Shown here one piece after another: positions 44,324 to 56,930 of a stretch of 64,000 nucleotides of DNA. How positions within the stretch are numbered: position 1 is the first letter of the stretch; the number at the start of each line of letters is the position of its first letter. The notes beneath the pieces were generated by a model. It did no database searches and had not been told where the DNA came from. It saw only the letters and a list, made by a program, of their open reading frames with translations. This DNA is from Rhizoclosmatium globosum. Its lineage: Eukaryota; Chytridiomycota; Chytridiomycetes; Chytridiales; Chytriomycetaceae. The DNA lies in assembly GCA_002104985.1 (NCBI GenBank), contig MCGO01000172.1:1-64000 (forward strand), in the 5' to 3' direction. A program made the translations under genes and the position numbers.

Positions 44324-45694
44324 TCAAATCTTTGCCCACGGATTCTCCAACTCTAATGCTCTATCTGATTCTCCGTTTCCATCGTCTTCTTGACTTCTCG
44401 TCACATGCTGGCAAGCCATAACTTCGCCATTCACTATCCCATCTGGTACTACAACTGTCATATTTACGGCACCCACTTCACCCACCAACCCACTCTCATT
44501 CCCACCAACCCTTTCTTTCCCATCGTTCCCAACCCCACCACTTACCCCACTACCACTACCACCACCACCACCCGAACACTCACTCCCCCCAGCAACCTTC
44601 AACAACTCCCCCGCATTCACAAACCGAAACCCCTTCCCCGCAACAATCGGCACCAAAACCCTCAAAGTCTCCGCCGTCCACGCGCGTCCATCATGCAGCA
44701 CAACAACAGCCCCAGGATGCACACCCGCCGAGACATGCCAGGCATTCAACCTCGGATCCCGCGACGTAGTATCCACAGGAAAGCGACACCCAAGCACAGT
44801 CGTGTACCCGTGCTTCTCCGCTGTGTCGATCATATCTTGACTGAACACGCCGCTTCCAGGTCTGAACCATTTCACGCGGCGTGGGGTGCTAGGTTGATAC
44901 TCTTGCAGCAGTTTATCGACGGTTATGAGTTCATCTTCAAAGACTTCGTGGGTGAGGGATATAGTTGGTCTGTCGTACATTGTGTGGTTTCCGAGTTCGT
45001 GGCCTTCGGCAATCATGCGTTGGAGGAGTTGGCGTCCGTTCGGGGTGGAATCAACGTGGGTTCCGATTATGAAGAAGGTTGCTTTCGCGTTGTGTTGTTT
45101 GAGGACATCGAGAATTTCAGAGGTGTGCTGGAGAGTGGAATCGATGAGTTAACAAGATCAAATTTTAGTGTTAAATTGACGATGCTTTACTTGACTTGGA
45201 GAATCATCGATCGTAAGAGCCATAAGCTTTTCTTTTACGCCAGGAAGTGGTTGGGGTGGCTGCGGAACGGGAACAGGTTGAGGATCCACATCTTTTGTTC
45301 CTTCTTTCGCAGTTCCTTTTCGAGTGAGAAACGTTGACATTTTACGCGTAAGCTGCTTTGTACTTGATGACACACTTGACTTTGTTTGTGAGTATATTGT
45401 CTGTAGTTCCTTGTACGCCAGCGAAGGCTGCGACGAGGGTTTAGCTGAAGTTGCTTCATCTTGCGGTTGAGAAGGTATGGATGGTGCTGAAGGTGAAGAT
45501 GGTGATACTGATGAAGGAGAAGGGGCCGAGGGGGATCCCTGCTGATCCACCACAGTTGAAACCGACGAGGACAAGCACCAAACAACGCGCGGAAACTGTC
45601 GAACAAGAATGGCAATAACGTGGTGTGGCTGGCCGTACAAAGTGGCTCCAATTGAACCAAGGAGCATTGCTGCTCCGCCAATCATCAACTCCAT
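44324..45694 (-). CDS. polysaccharide (chitin) deacetylase-like, NodB domain, copy 1
   Basis: Exons 45694-45191 and 45127-44324 give 435 residues. An N-terminal hydrophobic segment (GGAAMLLGSIGATLYG) and VRQFPRVVWCLSS suggest a membrane anchor or signal. NodB motifs: LTIDDSPS (DD), GHELGNHT (His pair), RPGSGVFSQ, and VVLHDGR. These are the metal and catalytic positions of CE4 enzymes, which remove acetyl groups from chitin-like polymers. The C-terminus is Gly/Asn-rich. Tandem with the next gene. Confidence 0.88.
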
Positions 45695-45748
45695 TTCTTT
45701 CAACTCTTTCTTTTCTCCCTTTCTATTCTAATTTAATTACTGATTTAT

Positions 45749-47202
45749 TCATGCATTCCATGGATTCCCCCCACCTTTTCCTTGTTCATCAGTACTTGAC
45801 GCAATCGTACCTACACCTGTCAATAATGTCTGCGCCTCATCCATATGATCCAATCCATCCTCTTCTCCAAGATACACTACAGCACCTTCATTTGCATTCG
45901 CATTCAAGTTTGCACCCAAACTCCCATTGGTGACCACAATACTTTGCAACGGAATCGCTTCACCGCCATCGTGACATGAATGAAAAGACTCCCGCACATC
46001 ATCCGATTCTCCTCCCAAACAAGCAACCCTATACAACTCCCCAGCATTCACAAACGCATACCCCTTTGTTTGCAAGGTGGGCAGTAATATCCGCAACGTT
46101 TCATGAATCCATGGTCGCATGTCATGCAGTACCACAATAGCACCTGGATGCATCCCCGAAGAAACATGCCATGCATTCAAACGTGGGTCACGCGAAGTCG
46201 TATCGACAGGAAATCGACAACCAAGAATAGTACGGTACGCATGTTTTTCAGCAATTTCAAGCATTTCTTGGCTGAAAACACCACTCCCGGGCCGGAACCA
46301 CTTGACTTCAGGAGACGGCTGGAATTCTTGTAGCAGTGCATCGACAGAGACAAGTTCATCTTCAAAGACTTCACGGGTAAGTCCAATGGTGGGTCGATCA
46401 AATTGAGTATGGTTTCCGAGTTCATGGCCTTCATCAATCATGCGTTGGAGCAGTTCTCTTCCGTTTGGTGTGGAATCAACGTATGATCCAATAATAAAGA
46501 AGGTGGCTTTGGCGTTGTGTTCCTTGAGGATATCGAGAATCTCTGCCGTGTGCTATTTATACTGAATCAGTGCCATTACGGCCACAGCCCAATCGGATTA
46601 CACGCACCTCACTCGGAGAATCATCGATAGTAAGTGCCATCAGTTTAGTCTTCACGCCAGGAACAACCTGAACCTGTCCTTCGTCAATCTGATCAAGGGT
46701 GCCCTCCTCCAACGCCGCCAGTCTCTCATCGCCAGGCACCGCCAGACCACCAGGCAGCGTACCCGTTCTAGCCGCCAACGCCCTCGCATAGCTTGAAACC
46801 GTGTTTGACAGGTGACTCGTGGCCGCCGCAATCTGAGTTGTTGATTGCGAATACAACAGCCGAAGTTCGGTCCACGCCATCGAAGTCGGCGTTGAAGAAG
46901 AAGAAGACGAAGAAGGTGATGAGTCATCGGATCCAGGCGGAACAGGGTTCGAAGCCGCGGACTCGTTTGACGGTGTTCGGTCGCGCACTGTCGACACATT
47001 CGAACTCAGACACCAAATCACTCGAGGGAACTGCGCAGCGAGAACAGCGATTAGACGGTGTGGCTGGAAGTAGAAGAGCCTGGTGTGTTGGATGTTAAGC
47101 TTCGTGGTTAGTGATGATGTCTCCATCCCTATGACACTCTGAGGTATCTCACCCTGAGAGCGTTGCTAGCACGGATACCGTGCCGCCAGCCATCATCTCC
47201 AT
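45749..47202 (-). CDS. polysaccharide (chitin) deacetylase-like, NodB domain, copy 2
   Basis: Exons 47202-47153, 47079-46608 and 46552-45749 give 441 residues. Same motifs as copy 1 (LTIDDSPS, GHELGNHT, RPGSGVFSQ, VVLHDMR), and the NodB-containing last exon is exactly 804 nt in both. Copy 2 has one extra intron near the N-terminus. The stalk between the N-terminal segment and the NodB domain is Ser/Pro-rich and has diverged, while the catalytic part is well kept, as expected for a tandem duplication under selection. Confidence 0.88.
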
Positions 47203-47328
47203 CTTGTCTTAATGTATCAGGATCCCAAACACTTGATGTGTTGGGGTAATGGATGGACAAATATAGAACAAAATTAAACTTTATTGATTTCTCTCTACCT
47301 CTATTATTACATATTACTACTATCGAAT

Positions 47329-49524
47329 TCAAATATTAAAGAAACTAGGATTGTTTGCCATGCACCATTTACGTCTGACAGCATAGTAGCGAAACGCCTG
47401 AAACTCATATTCACGTACACCAAAGTAGGAGTATCCCATTTCATTCACAGCTTTATCAAATGCGTTCATATCCTCGCCTACATTCTGAAGCGCATTCCAC
47501 AATGGATTCCATCTTGCATCCAAGTATCCAGAGTCCAACGAAATGGCTCTGCAATCTGGCGTCTTGGATCGACAATTGGAACGTTGGTTTGATTGTCCAA
47601 CCAAGCAGTTCGTTCCAAAGTTGACTGTTGCTCCTTTTTTGGCCATGCTTTGGATCACCTGCGGAGGAATGGCTCCTGTGAGTTGGTTTCCTGCCAAATA
47701 CCTATTATTCGATTTAAGTACATCAATTAAGAAATTTATGCGCGTACAAAGCCTTGATGTTGGATAATTGAGCAAGTTGGGTTGGGATTCCCCCAACTAG
47801 TTGATTTTGGGACAGCTCGCTATGAACAAAAAATCATAGCGTTAGAGCTACTGGGAAAGAAAACATAGCATATACATCAACTCAAGGCTTTTTAGTTGTC
47901 CAATTTGTGATGGGATACCTCCCGAAATCTGATTCCCTGACAGGTTTCTGCATAATCATAATTAGCTTACAAAAAAGAACAAGAAATCAGACGCACATGG
48001 TCGTCAAACTCAACAAAGATCCAATCTGCGTTGGAATAGGCCCAACCAAGTTATTCCCAGAAAGGTCACTTGCAATTCAAAATCATCTTAGAAGCCTGAT
48101 AATCACAACCAACAAAACAACTCACATGACTTGCAACCCAGCAAACTGCCCAATACTCGTCGGAACCTCTTGATTCAGCCCCATCCGTGGAAAAACAACT
48201 TGGACGACGCGATATCCCTCAAACAAGACGTATTTACCCCTATACAATAGTGAAAAATTCCATCAAACTAAAACCCCAATTAAAAACTCCCTTACACATC
48301 TACACGCCTCTCCCTCTCCCTTCGTCTATTCAGCGTCTTCTTCAACCCAAGAACCACGTATTTCCCGTTTGGCGAGATGTTTGCACAATCGAATTGATAA
48401 TCGACTGAAGGAAAGGTTGCTTTGAGGTTGACGCATTCAGTTGGATTTGGTGACGCTGAAGCCGCGAACTGTGTCGTGGTTGTGGCGTCTACGAGCCGGT
48501 TCTCTTGCGTAGTAGCTGTATGAGATAGATTGCTGATAAGACCTGAATTAAAGGTGCTTATAGAGGAAAGAGCTGACGATGTGGTTGTTGTGACGAGTGA
48601 AGTTGTGCCAGCAGATGTGCTACCTGTGTGCATTGATTTCGTCGAAGTTTGGGAATATGCTGGTGTTGTCGTTGATGTAGACGTTGTGGATGTGTTGGAA
48701 ATAATGAGAGTTGTTAATGTTGTAGTGGAAATAGTCGATGTTGTAGGAGTTGTGGAAGTGGTAGATGTGGAAGATGTTGTTGAAGTTGAAGTTGTTGAAG
48801 TTGTTGAAGTTGTCGAAGTTGACGAAGTTGACGTAGTTGAAGTCGTTGTTGTTTTTGTCGAAGTCGTGGACGAAGTGCTCGTAGTCAAAGATGTGGTTGT
48901 TGAAGTGCTGGATGTGCTTGTACTTGTACTTGTTGTCAAAGTTGTTGAAGTTGCGGACGTTGTTGTGGAAGTTGTTGTGAAAGTCGTTGTCGAAGTTGTC
49001 GTTGTTACGGGTAGTTTCATAATAATCAAACCTTTTTTTTAAATGAGCCAGTTCAATAAAATGAAACTAAACTCACTCCCAGAAAGAACTTTGGTCAAGC
49101 TGAACTGTCCACTTTGCATTATGCAATTATTTGAATTGAATGATGCGAACTGGCAATTCGTAGTTTGAGAACAGAGTGTCATACAATTCACCAGATTATT
49201 TGTACTACTTGATATAACAGAAGCTGATGCCTGCAATCCACCAAGAGTAGTAATGGTGATGCCGGAGACGTAAATCGTAAATGTGCTGTCAATGACGACT
49301 ACTCCCGTAAAAGCAGAGTGCAGTGTACAAGTTTTGGTGGAAGACTGGTAGATAGCCCCGATACAACCTTGCTGTTGTTCACACGCACTAGTGCATTGAT
49401 CTGAAGAATCAGGGAAGGTTTGGCTGCCAACTATTCCTGACGGATAGGTTGCTCCAGGAACAGGAATCCACTGAATCGCTGCAGTGAGAGCCGCGAGTAT
49501 CAACACACTTGCGATCGTCCTCAT
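47329..49524 (-). CDS. secreted PAN-like / Ser-Thr stalk / LRR protein, copy 1
   Basis: Exons 49524-49077, 49031-48296, 48239-48126, then 72-nt exons 48068-47997, 47947-47876 and 47819-47748, and 47701-47329, join in phase to 628 residues. Signal peptide MRTIASVLILAALTAA; two Cys-rich PAN/apple-like repeats (CTSACEQQQGCIG, CMTLCSQTTNC); a Thr/Ser stalk of about 150 residues, likely O-glycosylated; a Cys cap (ECVNLKATFPSVDY...FDC); LRRs such as DLSGNNLVGPIPTQIG; and a conserved C-terminal domain with FGTNCLVGQ and ISLDSGYLDARW. Probably a cell-surface or secreted binding protein; ligand unknown. Its neighbour at 49802 is a close copy. Confidence 0.85.
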
Positions 49525-49801
49525 ATTAAGTTCTTTTTTTTTTGAGGCGAGATGTAACGATTCAGGACCATTTCGGGATGAGTATTGACAATCACGGGTA
49601 ATCACGATGCCGAAGAAATTTTTTGCAAAGGCTGTGACTCACAATCTCTTGATCATGTATCAGATGCGGAGAAGATAAACCAATAGTAGCACAGTGAGTT
49701 ACCTGATTGCACAATATCATGACAAGTGTCAATATTGAATTAAGTTTGAATACTTTCATAAACGCAAAATTCTTCTGACACCATACGTATTTATTAAACT
49801 C

Positions 49802-51886
49802 TTACACATTATTAAAGAAACTAGAATTGTTTGCCATGCACCATTTACGTCTGACAGCATAGTAGCGAAACGCCTGAAACTCATATTCACGTACACCAAA
49901 GTAGGAGTACCCCATTTCATTCACAGCTTTATCAAATGCGTTCATATCCTCATTCACATTATTGAGTGCAGTCCACAATCGGTTCCATCTTGTATCCAAG
50001 TATCCAGAGTCCAACGAAATGGCTCTGCAATCCGGAGACTTTGATCTACAGTTGGAACGTTGGTTTGATTGTCCAAGTAAGCAGTTGGTCCCGAAGCTGA
50101 CAGATGCTCCCTTTTTGGCGATATTTCGTAACAATATTTGAGGGATGACTCCTGTCAGCTGGTTTCCTGCCAGAGATCTGTTATTTTTCAATCATTACGT
50201 AAGCAATTATAAAGAGAAGGTATACACATACAGAGCTTTGATGTTAGGCAACTGGGCAAGTTGTGTTGGGATTGATCCAACCAGTTGATTTTGAGAAAGC
50301 TCACTGTATCAAGCCAAGGAAATGAGACACCTTAGGGCAATACAACAACAGCTAAATAAAGCATATACATTAACTGAAGCCCTTTCAATTGTCCGATTTG
50401 AGATGGGATTCCTCCCGAAATCTGATTCCCAGATAAATTTCTACACATGATTCAGTATGGTGTGACAAAGATCCCTGACTCACATAGTCGTAAGACTCAA
50501 CAATGCCCCAATCTGCGTCGGAATGGTTCCCGCCAAGTTATTTCCAGAAAGATCACTGTAAAGGGAACCATTTATAAGGCATTGTCAAACTAAAATAATA
50601 ACCAACATGATTTGCAACGCAGCAAAGCTCCCAATACTCTTTGGAACTTCCTGAGCAAGTCCCATCCGTGGAAAGACAACATGAACGACGCGATACCCTT
50701 CAAACAAAACGTATTTTCCTCTGTAAAGTAAAAAAATTCACTTTAACCTTAAAGAAAACATAATAGAAATTTACTCACTGATCGACCCGTCTCTCTCCTC
50801 TTTGATTCAGCACCTTTTTCAAACCTGGTACGACGTATTTTCCGTTTGGGGAGATGTTTGTACAGTCGAACTGGTAATCAACGGAAGGAAATGCGGCTTT
50901 CAAATCAGCGCATTCTGTCGGTTTGGGCAATGCTGAAGTCAAGGTAGCCGTCATAGTTGCTGGATATTCTTGATTGGGTATTACCGTCAGTTGGCTTGAT
51001 TGACTTGTACTGAAAACGCTGATTGAAGAAGCTAGCACGTTCAATGTTGGTAGAGTGGTACCAGTTGACGTGTTGAGAGTTGCTGAGGATGATGCAAATG
51101 TTGTCGCTATTGTCCGAGTAGTAGAAGTTGAAGACGTGATGGACGTCGTTGAAGTTGATGAAGTTGAAGAAGTGAAAGTAGTTGTGGATGTTTCCGTGGA
51201 TGTTGTTGGTGAAGTGTTTGTAGTTGATGAGGTGGAGGTCGAAGTAGTAAACGTAGTTGTTGTACTCGTAGAAGTACTGAATGTTGTTGTAGATGTAGTT
51301 CGAGACGAAGTCGTTGAAGTCGTCGTAAAAGTCGTCGTAGACGTAGTCGTTGTTTGACGAACCTTAGTAATCAGCAGGACTGTGGTTCAACTTTAGTATT
51401 ACTTCCAATACAATAAAACCGACCCCAAGTGTAGTCTATTTCAATTTCATATCCACCATTATTTTTTTTCGCAAGACAAACCTTTGAAAGCGGATGATAC
51501 ACTGCCCACTCACAATTCGCAGTCTGATAGCACAGATTTACACAATCAACTTGATTATTCTGCTGTGGCAAAGATGCCACAAATGTTACCCACGGATATA
51601 TTCCATTCAAAACCGTGGTTCTGTCACCAGGGACGTAAATCGTCCACGTTATGTCAATAACAGGATTTCCGGAGAAGTGAGCATGGATTTTGCATGTTTT
51701 GGTGGATTCTTGGTATATGACACCAACACACCACGGATCTTTTTCGCAGGGTTCGGTACATTGATCAAGCTCAACGTTTGTCTTGGTACTCGAGACTTCT
51801 GTGAGATATTTTACTTTCGGGACAGGGATCCATTGAAGTGCAGCAGACGCGGCCGCGAGGAACAGAACACTTGCGATCGCCCTCAT
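49802..51886 (-). CDS. secreted PAN-like / Ser-Thr stalk / LRR protein, copy 2
   Basis: Exons 51886-about 51412, 51379-50779, 50720-50607, three 72-nt exons (50555-50484, 50440-50369, 50303-50232) and 50177-49802 give about 590 residues. Same domain order as copy 1: signal MRAIASVLFLAAASAA, PAN-like CTEPCEKDPWCVG and CVNLCYQTANC, Thr/Ser stalk, cap ECADLKAAFPSVDY, LRRs, and the FGTNCLLGQ domain. The donor of intron 1 is uncertain (51411 or 51423), with the phase unchanged. The last exon is nearly identical to copy 1, while the PAN-like exon has diverged more. Confidence 0.85.
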
Positions 51887-52100
51887 GTTTTGAACTTGAG
51901 TTTTGTTTTTAAAAAAATATGCTGATGTGATAATCAAGTGGTCTGGGCCTTTTTTTCAGGATTACTCGTTTTTGACAATTTTGCACGAAGTTGACTTCTA
52001 AACCGGACTTTTCAGGCTCTACATGTTGTTTGGAAAGGCTCTCCAGATTCTAAAAAATAAATTGAACTTAAAAGTTTAACGCACTGGAAAGAATTTTACT

Positions 52101-54002
52101 TTAAACTAAGTCTGGAATTGAGAATCCATAAACCACCGATTCATCCGCATGATTCATATTTTCGACATGAATTTCAACTTTATACGATCCATTCTCTTGA
52201 GTTTCAAAGCATGACCAGTTACGACGTGGAAGGAGACGCTTGTGCTTGAGAACCTTACCGTCAACATCCTTCTCAAACAATTCAAACATTTCTTCGACCG
52301 TGTTTGGCAGCTTTGTAACTTTGGGGGAAAGTACGCGAGGATTACTGTGCAAGAGCGAGACGACAAGATCAGGGCCAGGAGCTGTAAATATTCAGGTTAG
52401 TCTGGTTTTCAAGAAACCCCAAAAGTTCAAAGAGACGCTCACAGTTTACAATCGCGCTAGAAATAACTTGATACATAGCCTTAGAGTCCATTCTAACATT
52501 TGCCCCTAGCAAATCTGGCACAACATCGCTCCCTTCCGTCCTAAACCGCCCAACCCCACATATATGAACATCCCCCGAAAGAAATGTCACACGAACCCTC
52601 TTCTCCTCCGCAATTTGTTGCAACCGCTCAACCATCCTATTTCGCTCCTCTAAATGATTCGGATGCGTCCACTCATCCATCAAGTCATCTCTCAAATCTG
52701 GTTGTCCAAATGAACCCCTCAACCTATGCATAACAGCACCGTGCCCAACACCTCCCAAGAAAACCTTTTCCTCCTTTTCGGGGAGGATGCATTTTATCAA
52801 GGGACCAAAGACTCTCCGGCCGACGGATTGGAGTTTCGAGATTGCTTCCATTGCATTGTCGACGGCGAGTAAGCGTGGGTATACGACGGGGACTGTTGCG
52901 ACAATGTAGAGATGACGGATTGGGGTTGGGGAATCTTGGAGTCGGGTTTCGAGGGTGTTCCAGATGGAAGTCCAGCAATCTTCGTTGATGACTGTATGAT
53001 CTGTGCGACTGGATCGGTTGTCAAGGGCGAGGACGAGAGTGTTTGAGCCGAATTGCTTGATCCAGTTGTATCCTTTATTTTCTGGGAAAAGCGAGTCTTG
53101 GAATGCACGCTGGAATGTAGTGTGGTGTTGGAAGAGGAGGTAAAATCGGTAACCAATGCGTCCGATGTTTTGAATCACAGGGGATCCTTGTTGTGCCGCA
53201 GGATAACTTCCGTATCCATCGAATATATCGCTTTTTTAACAACATAATTAGTGTGATACCTATGAGCGGATAATAAAACGTACTGGTCATCGCAAACAAA
53301 GGTGTAAGGAATCGTGGCAAGCGCGTCAGCAAAACCTTCCTCCTGGAACCAATGAGCATAACCACAGAAATATCTTTCTGACACCGTTTTTTCATGCTCG
53401 AGAGTCCATTCTACCTTCTCTCTGTCCTTCAAATCCGCCGTTTCCATAAACTCATTCAACAACGGCAAATTAAACAAGTCCATGTGTGGACCGTCAGCAT
53501 AGATTTGGTCACCTCCCCCAATTTGAATATGGTACGGACGACGTTCATGATTCTTGAGAAGATCATTCCATACTGACGAAGTCTCATATTTCTCGTGAGG
53601 ATGGAGCCCGCCAAACCCATTACAACTCCAAAAGGTAAAGCGGGCCGATTCTAAGACCGAGGGGACATGGAAGGAGTGTGAGTGAGTCTTGAAGGAGGAC
53701 GTTACTTTGTAAGACACGTGTTGTGGCTGATGGGTGAGAACAATCACAAGATCAAAGCGGTAGAAGGAGAAGGATCCAAACGAGTCAATTAAAAGCGTTT
53801 TCCAAGAACCAATTGAGACTTCAAAGTGAGGCTCTGATCCAATTGGAGCAATTACGAGCACTGATCCCTGCCAACAATTGTCGCTAATGTCAGCAAACCG
53901 GAGAAGCGGTCCAAGCTCAGTCGGCGATCGGAAGAATTGTGCGTTGGGATCACTCGTTGGTTGGCTTGGATCAAGTGTGAAGGATGGCGCGGGGAAGACC
54001 AT
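52101..54002 (-). CDS. PhoD-like metallophosphatase
   Basis: Exons 54002-53284, 53230-52443 and 52381-52101 give 595 residues. Family signatures: FWSCNGFGG, HIQIGGGDQIYAD, FVCDDHDIFDGYGSYP (restored across the first intron) and FLSGDVHICGVGRF. These hold the metal-binding Asp/Asn/His residues of PhoD-type phosphatases. No signal peptide is seen, consistent with the intracellular fungal group. Substrate unknown. Confidence 0.9.
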
Positions 54003-54231
54003 TTGTGTGATTTGGACGCAAGTGTTCTTCCTCAGTTTTTAACCAGCAAGCGGTCGAACTTGTGCAAATTTAGTGCTCTTAATTCTATTTAAAGTAATTG
54101 TAGTTTTATATGTTCCGAAAGAGGTTTATTGGCTTTCCGAAGCTTTCATAAATATGTAACATGTATTACTGTCTAAGTACAAGAATCAAATGAGCGAGTC
54201 TGGGGTATATTGCAGGTGTGGAAGATATATT

Positions 54232-54492
54232 TTAGTGGACCCATCGTCTTGAGCGGTGACGTTGAGCAGACTTTGCTCGTTTCTGAGTTTCTTTGAAGGA
54301 GAGACCCGAAACCTGGAATGCACTCGCTTCTTCGGTTTGCGGTGTTGGAATAGACGACAGACTGAACTTGCTCATGACAGCGGAAAAGAGTTGGGCGGCC
54401 GATGAAACAGACGAAGTGGATGATGTGGAGGACACGGACGATGAGCGGGATCCGGTTTCAAGAGAGACAGTGCGGGTCATTGTGACAGTCAT
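54232..54492 (-). CDS. small Ser-rich protein
   Basis: 86 codons from ATG 54492 (MTVTMTRTVSLETGSR), with a Ser/Thr run and a basic C-terminus (RHRSRRWVH). Not recognised. Supported only by an open frame, an ATG and a possible X-box promoter motif about 110 bp upstream. Confidence 0.45.
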   Translation of the reverse strand: MTVTMTRTVSLETGSRSSSVSSTSSTSSVSSAAQLFSAVMSKFSLSSIPTPQTEEASAFQVSGLSFKETQKRAKSAQRHRSRRWVH

Positions 54493-55262
54493 TGGAAGTC
54501 TTAACAAGGTTGTTTAGGTTGTTTTTACTTCAGTGGGACGGGAAAATGACTCCCTTTATGGAGAACCACAAGGGAGATGCGTCACATTGATTCTGATTGG
54601 TTGGCGATGGCAACCAGGTCCCGAAGCTCCGTGATTGGTCAGTTTTCTCCCGAGAAGATTCATCATTGATTTCGCAATCTTGTCAACTTGAGAAATTAAA
54701 GAGATAAAAAAGGAGCTGGATGCTTTGTGAGCGCATTTATTTGCGAATCCAGAATCCGTTTGAGCCCGATGCTTTTCGCTTTTGGAAAGTATAACTACGA
54801 CAGGGAACTTTTATTCAAGAACGTGGTTGAATATTATGAGTGCTGCAAAACACGGGTTCATTTCATTGAGGCTTGAGTTCATAATTGCATCACAATGTTT
54901 ATTGGGCCATTCAATGGATGATTAAGCGGAACCTGCCAGAAGTGTATTAATTGCGACAACTGTGAATGACAGCTGTTCCAAGTGATCCTTGCAATATGGG
55001 CTGTAGAACATTTGAAGACATATATATCAAACCAAACGCCGCTTTGTACTTACAACGTACAAATTCACAAAGAATAATAAACTGACAAAAACTCAGCTGT
55101 TGTATAAAACAAATCTCCTCACGTTGAATCGTTTTTATGGGGCGGGAATATGTGGGATAAACGCGCATTGTAGTTTAAAACGCCAGGATATTGATAAGAC
55201 CAATCAGAATTTCGCTCGGAACTACCTTCCAAGAATCTTTCGGTAATTTCATATTCAACAAG
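54493..55262. promoter_or_regulatory. 770-bp intergenic region with X-box-like motif
   Basis: No ORF. GTTGGCGATGGCAAC at 54600-54614 is close to the RFX-factor X-box palindrome (GTTGCCATGGCAAC). Two ATTGG (CCAAT-type) motifs lie on either side. The right part serves the GST gene. Confidence 0.45.
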
Positions 55263-56064
55263 ATGGGCTCTGGCATCACACTTTACACTGTCGGTATGTT
55301 TTCGTAATCCATGAGCCTTTTGCTTCAAGCTTACAGCCCAAACTGATAGGAACACCCAACGGCCAAAAAGCCAGTATCGCATTAGAAGAACTTAAAGAAC
55401 ATTACAACTTGGAATACAAGCACTACGCAATCGATTTTGACAAGAATGAGCAAAAGGCGGAATGGTTTCTCAAAATCAATCCAAACGGAAAGATTCCTGC
55501 TATTGTCGACCACAACCGTGGAGACTTTGCTGTCTTTGAAAGCGGAGCTATTCTCTTGTATCTTGTGGAACATTACGATCCGGAACATGTCTTGTTTCCA
55601 GAAGAAGCGAACGAAAAGAGTGAGGTGATTCAATGGATTATGTGGCAGATGGCTGGCTTGGGTCCGATGCAAGGTAAACATTGAAGTTTAACTCCTAACA
55701 AGTTACTAATACTCGTACTCAAACAGCACAAGCCACGTATTTTTCCAAGTTCGCCACAGAAAAGGTACCCTTCGCGATTGATAGGTTCAAAGACGAATGT
55801 CACAGACTGTATGCTGTCCTCGAGAAACATCTTTCCTCTGGTGGAAGAAAGTATATCGCCGCTGATCGTTTCACGATTGCTGACATCTGTTCGTTCGGAT
55901 GGATCGCTGGGCACTACGTATACACCGGCTTGACGTTGAAAGACTATCCACACGTGAACGCATGGTTGAGACGAATCGCGGGAAGGCCAGGAGTAGTAGC
56001 TGGAATGAATATTCCACAAATCAATAAGTTGATTCAAAACGACTTCAAGGACACCACCTTATAA
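55263..56064 (+). CDS. Ure2/YfcG-type glutathione S-transferase
   Basis: Exons 55263-55293, 55350-55673 and 55727-56064 give 230 residues. The N-terminal thioredoxin fold reads [15 protein letters not shown] (across intron 1), [12 protein letters not shown] (cis-Pro) and [10 protein letters not shown] (glutathione contact). The C-terminal helical domain has IADICSFGW. Expected role: glutathione conjugation or disulfide reduction in the cytosol. Confidence 0.93.
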
Positions 56065-56351
56065 GGGGATATGATTCGAATTTCTTGGATAACCTAGTTA
56101 GCATAATTATTTAGCAATAAAGCAATAAATCTCATTAATGGCGGTTTTGTTCGACGCATCATCTTCCTTCGAAAAGACAAAAAGACATGTTAATCGCGCA
56201 ACCATCCACATCCTGCTGTTCCGATAAGAATCACGTGCAAACAATTACCAACCCTTTGTTTGTTCAAATTGGGGTTTGTCGAAAGCACAAAACATACAAA
56301 AAGGAAATCAACCTCCCTCTCCTCTTCTCAACATATACCCTGCCAAACATA

Positions 56352-56606
56352 ATGCGCACACACGGTCTCTTTGTCCTTTCCATTGGCTCTTTTGTGACCC
56401 TCACTTGTGTTCTTCTTGGAGCTGTGGCTGTATCTGCAAGTGGGCCTCAACGGAATCAAGGACTCTCAACAGCACAGTCAACAGCGATTGCGACTGTAGC
56501 TTTCAAGGAAGTCTTGTCAACAGTCTCCATCTTCGCAAATGGATTCATGTTTACACTGTTTTCGGCGGCATTGTTATCGATCATTGTCGTTGCCATTCCG
56601 ATTTGA
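56352..56606 (+). CDS. short two-pass membrane protein 1
   Basis: 84 residues from ATG 56352. Two hydrophobic segments: LFVLSIGSFVTLTCVLLGAV and MFTLFSAALLSIIVVAIPI, with a Ser/Thr/Gln-rich loop between. No known domain. The layout is shared with the genes at 56931 and 59482. Confidence 0.65.
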   Translation: MRTHGLFVLSIGSFVTLTCVLLGAVAVSASGPQRNQGLSTAQSTAIATVAFKEVLSTVSIFANGFMFTLFSAALLSIIVVAIPI

Positions 56607-56930
56607 GCCCGTCGAAACTGTTTTCGCACACACTTACCACCATGCTGTCATGTCTTTATAGTTGCCCTTCGACCATTGGCAAACCCGTACTTATCACTTT
56701 GTAAAATTCATTTGTATTATTAAGGCTGCTCTGTATACTTCCCTCCTTCATCCAATAAAGGCATGAACATAACTGTTCTATTCCACTCTTCTGTCCAAGC
56801 ACACTGACATTGATCCGAAAAATTCAGAGAAAAATCAGGGTTTCTGATTTTCGCACCCCTTCCTTTTGTTTCCAACACTTCAGTGCCTTTCAAGTCACAC
56901 ACGCCACGTTTTCTCTGGAACTGCGTCGAA

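Noticed and set aside
44390..45337. 315-codon plus-strand ORF
   Set aside because: Antisense of the deacetylase NodB exon; His/Thr/Pro-rich and without domains.
48292..51357. Val/Glu/Asp-rich plus-strand ORFs
   Set aside because: Antisense of the Thr/Ser stalks; ACN/TCN repeats read backwards give Val, Glu and Asp codons.
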